From an uncultured Solirubrobacterales bacterium (GTDB lineage Bacteria > Actinomycetota > Thermoleophilia > Solirubrobacterales > Solirubrobacteraceae): a stretch of DNA of 5,667 nucleotides. The translations under genes and the position numbers were made by a program. Location of the stretch: NCBI GenBank assembly GCA_903953065.1, contig CAJBIG010000188.1, forward strand, positions 1-5,667, in the 5' to 3' direction. The notes under the pieces were generated by a model, which had not been told where the DNA came from, searched no databases, and saw only the letters and a program-made list of their open reading frames with translations. Below, piece after piece: positions 4,558 through 5,667 of the stretch (position 1 is the stretch's first letter; every line of letters starts with the position of its first letter).

Positions 4558-5667
4558 TCACCGCCGGATGATCCTGACCGGAAGAGCTCGCTTGGCGAGC
4601 GCCGCGAGCGACTGCGAAGTGACCCAGACCGGAGTCGCCGAGCTCCTGCGCGAATAGCGGATCGACCCTCGCGAACTCTGCAGCGAACGGATGTAACTGA
4701 GTGGCGAACGGGCGCCGCGACGGCGCTGGCGGTCGGGGTTGCGACCAACAGCAACGAGCGCTTGAACCGCCAGCGCCGCAGATTGAGCGTTCGAGGGGCC
4801 ACCTGGTTGAAGCGGGTAGCCGCCGTCGCGGTTCTGGCGCGCCGCCAGATAGCGGCCTGCTCGCTGCGCCGAACGTCCGCGCCTGAGCCCGGCGGCGGCG
4901 ATTGCCTGAAGCGCGCCGGCCGTGTCATCGACCGAGCTGATGCCACCGCGGCGCGCAAAGTTGAAGCCGCCATCGCGGTTCTGGCGCCGCGTAATCCATC
5001 TGGCCGCTCTGCGCACCGAGCTGCTGCGAGCGCTGCGGCCGCTGGCCCGCAGGGCGAGTAGCCCGTAAGAGGTCAAGTTGATCATTCCGGCGAACGAGCC
5101 GTCGGCGCGCTGGCTGCGCTTAAGCCTCGTCAGCAGGCCTCCTGTTGATGGACTGAGCCCAGCCGCCGCGAGCGCGAGGGCCGTCCGCTCGATGTCGGCC
5201 GTTGTCCGGGCACGGTAAGCCCACCTGCGCAGCAGCGTAAGCGGCGAACGACCACGGCGGCGGACGCTGAGCGGGTCGTACCCGGCGGCGGCCAATCCGA
5301 CCACAGCCCATGAGGTCTGAACCGCGTTGGTGCGCGCTCCACCCGAAGAGCCCCAGCCGCCGTCGCTGTTCTGCGCCGCAACGAGGTAGCGGGCGGCGCG
5401 CAGCGGCGAGCTGGCCGCCTGCGCGCTGGCAGGCACGAAAGCTGCCGCGGCAACGACAAGTGCGACGGCGATGACGGCGAGCGGCGCGGTGGCGACGCCA
5501 CCGCCCTCGGTTGCGGCGCTCCGTGGAGCCGGCTCGCTCCAGCTGACTTCGAGCCGAGTGCGGTAACGCATCACGGCGCGCAGCAGCGCCGGCCCGAACG
5601 CCAAGGCGAAGACGACGTTGCCGAGCGCGTGGGCGATGTTGAAAGGCAGCGACGTGGCAGAGATCGC
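4558..5667 (-). CDS. putative ECF-transporter S-component tail fused to a six-hairpin prenyltransferase/transcobalamin-like toroid (5' end outside window)
   Basis: The frame is open from the window edge to TGA at 4558-4560 (369 residues visible; residue 1 is at 5667). Residues 1-43 contain a hydrophobic helix (SLPFNIAHALGNVVFALAFG) ending in a basic stretch RAVMRYRTRLEV, resembling the last helix and cytoplasmic tail of an ECF vitamin-transporter S subunit. After a linker (44-60), residues 61-79 form a hydrophobic segment followed by PASAQA, a signal-peptidase-like site. Residues 89-362 hold six outer/inner helix pairs. QxxDGG-like turns appear at 99-106 (QNSDGGWG), 186-193 (QRADGSFA), 229-236 (QNRDGGFN) and 278-285 (QNRDGGYP), with a degenerate one at 330. 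This is the prenyltransferase/squalene-oxidase repeat. Complete cyclase active-site architecture is not seen; SVDDTA at 245-250 lacks the first Asp of DxDDTA. The toroid probably lies outside the membrane. I infer ligand capture for the transporter, perhaps a corrinoid; the substrate is unknown. An internal start (TTG 5604, ATG 5571) is possible but none has a visible ribosome-binding site. Confidence 0.75.
   Translation of the reverse strand, partial: AISATSLPFNIAHALGNVVFALAFGPALLRAVMRYRTRLEVSWSEPAPRSAATEGGGVATAPLAVIAVALVVAAAAFVPASAQAASSPLRAARYLVAAQNSDGGWGSSGGARTNAVQTSWAVVGLAAAGYDPLSVRRRGRSPLTLLRRWAYRARTTADIERTALALAAAGLSPSTGGLLTRLKRSQRADGSFAGMINLTSYGLLALRASGRSARSSSVRRAARWITRRQNRDGGFNFARRGGISSVDDTAGALQAIAAAGLRRGRSAQRAGRYLAARQNRDGGYPLQPGGPSNAQSAALAVQALVAVGRNPDRQRRRGARSPLSYIRSLQSSRGSIRYSRRSSATPVWVTSQSLAALAKRALPVRIIRR

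Noticed and set aside
4491..5061. Overlapping frames on both strands within the toroid gene (4543-5061 plus, 4491-4973 minus)
   Set aside because: The 4558-5667 minus frame carries regularly spaced QxxDGG repeats and amphipathic helices, which these alternatives lack; they are shadows.
4558..5403. Annotation of the toroid as an active squalene-hopene or terpene cyclase
   Set aside because: The visible repeat domain is only about 285 residues against over 600 for squalene-hopene cyclases, the DxDDTA motif is incomplete, and it follows an export/membrane segment next to a transporter-like helix.
4558..5604. A separate gene starting at TTG 5604
   Set aside because: That codon is in the middle of a hydrophobic helix that continues in frame to the window edge, and no Shine-Dalgarno precedes it; the longer frame is preferred.

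Overview
The window is high-GC DNA with five protein-coding genes, all on the minus strand, so the biological reading order is from position 5667 down to 1. The GC-rich codon use, arginine-for-lysine bias, short gene gaps and the combination of genes suggest a high-GC actinobacterium. A Thermoleophilia/Solirubrobacterales-like lineage is my best guess, from memory of similar gene sets and not from a search. I see no rRNA, tRNA, CRISPR array, insertion sequence or integrase.

Region 1 (4558-5667) is the most unusual. It is one continuous reading frame, cut off at its 5' end by the window edge. It starts with what looks like the last membrane helix and basic cytoplasmic tail of an ECF-type vitamin transporter S component. 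A linker and a second hydrophobic segment ending in an AQA signal-peptidase-like site follow, then six helix-hairpin repeats with QxxDGG motifs. Six such hairpins are what an alpha6/alpha6 toroid needs (the prenyltransferase/squalene cyclase/transcobalamin fold). The toroid is very basic, with 48 Arg and 2 Lys against 10 Asp/Glu. I propose a transporter subunit fused to an extracytoplasmic ligand-capturing domain, possibly a bacterial analogue of the cobalamin-binding barrel of intrinsic factor. The ligand is not shown by the sequence.

Region 2 (4476-4557) is an 82-base gap. It holds a 9-base direct repeat spaced by one helical turn and a TAnnnT-type -10 candidate 12 bases from the next start codon, which has no Shine-Dalgarno sequence.

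Region 3 (1579-4475) is a three-gene proton-translocating NAD(P) transhydrogenase operon, pntAA-pntAB-pntB. The alpha subunit is split into a soluble NAD(H)-binding protein and a small membrane protein, as in Rhodospirillum rubrum and Thermus. The genes are tightly coupled: the pntAA stop lies inside the pntAB ribosome-binding site, and pntAB and pntB overlap as ATGA. The channel histidine is in the small alpha membrane subunit and not in the beta position used by E. coli.

Region 4 (1-1527) is a glycerol-3-phosphate dehydrogenase (glpD-like FAD enzyme) 51 bases after pntB, running off the window before its stop codon. It may be read through from the pnt operon. Together regions 3 and 4 form a membrane redox module: GlpD passes electrons from glycerol-3-phosphate to quinone, and PntAB uses the proton gradient to make NADPH.
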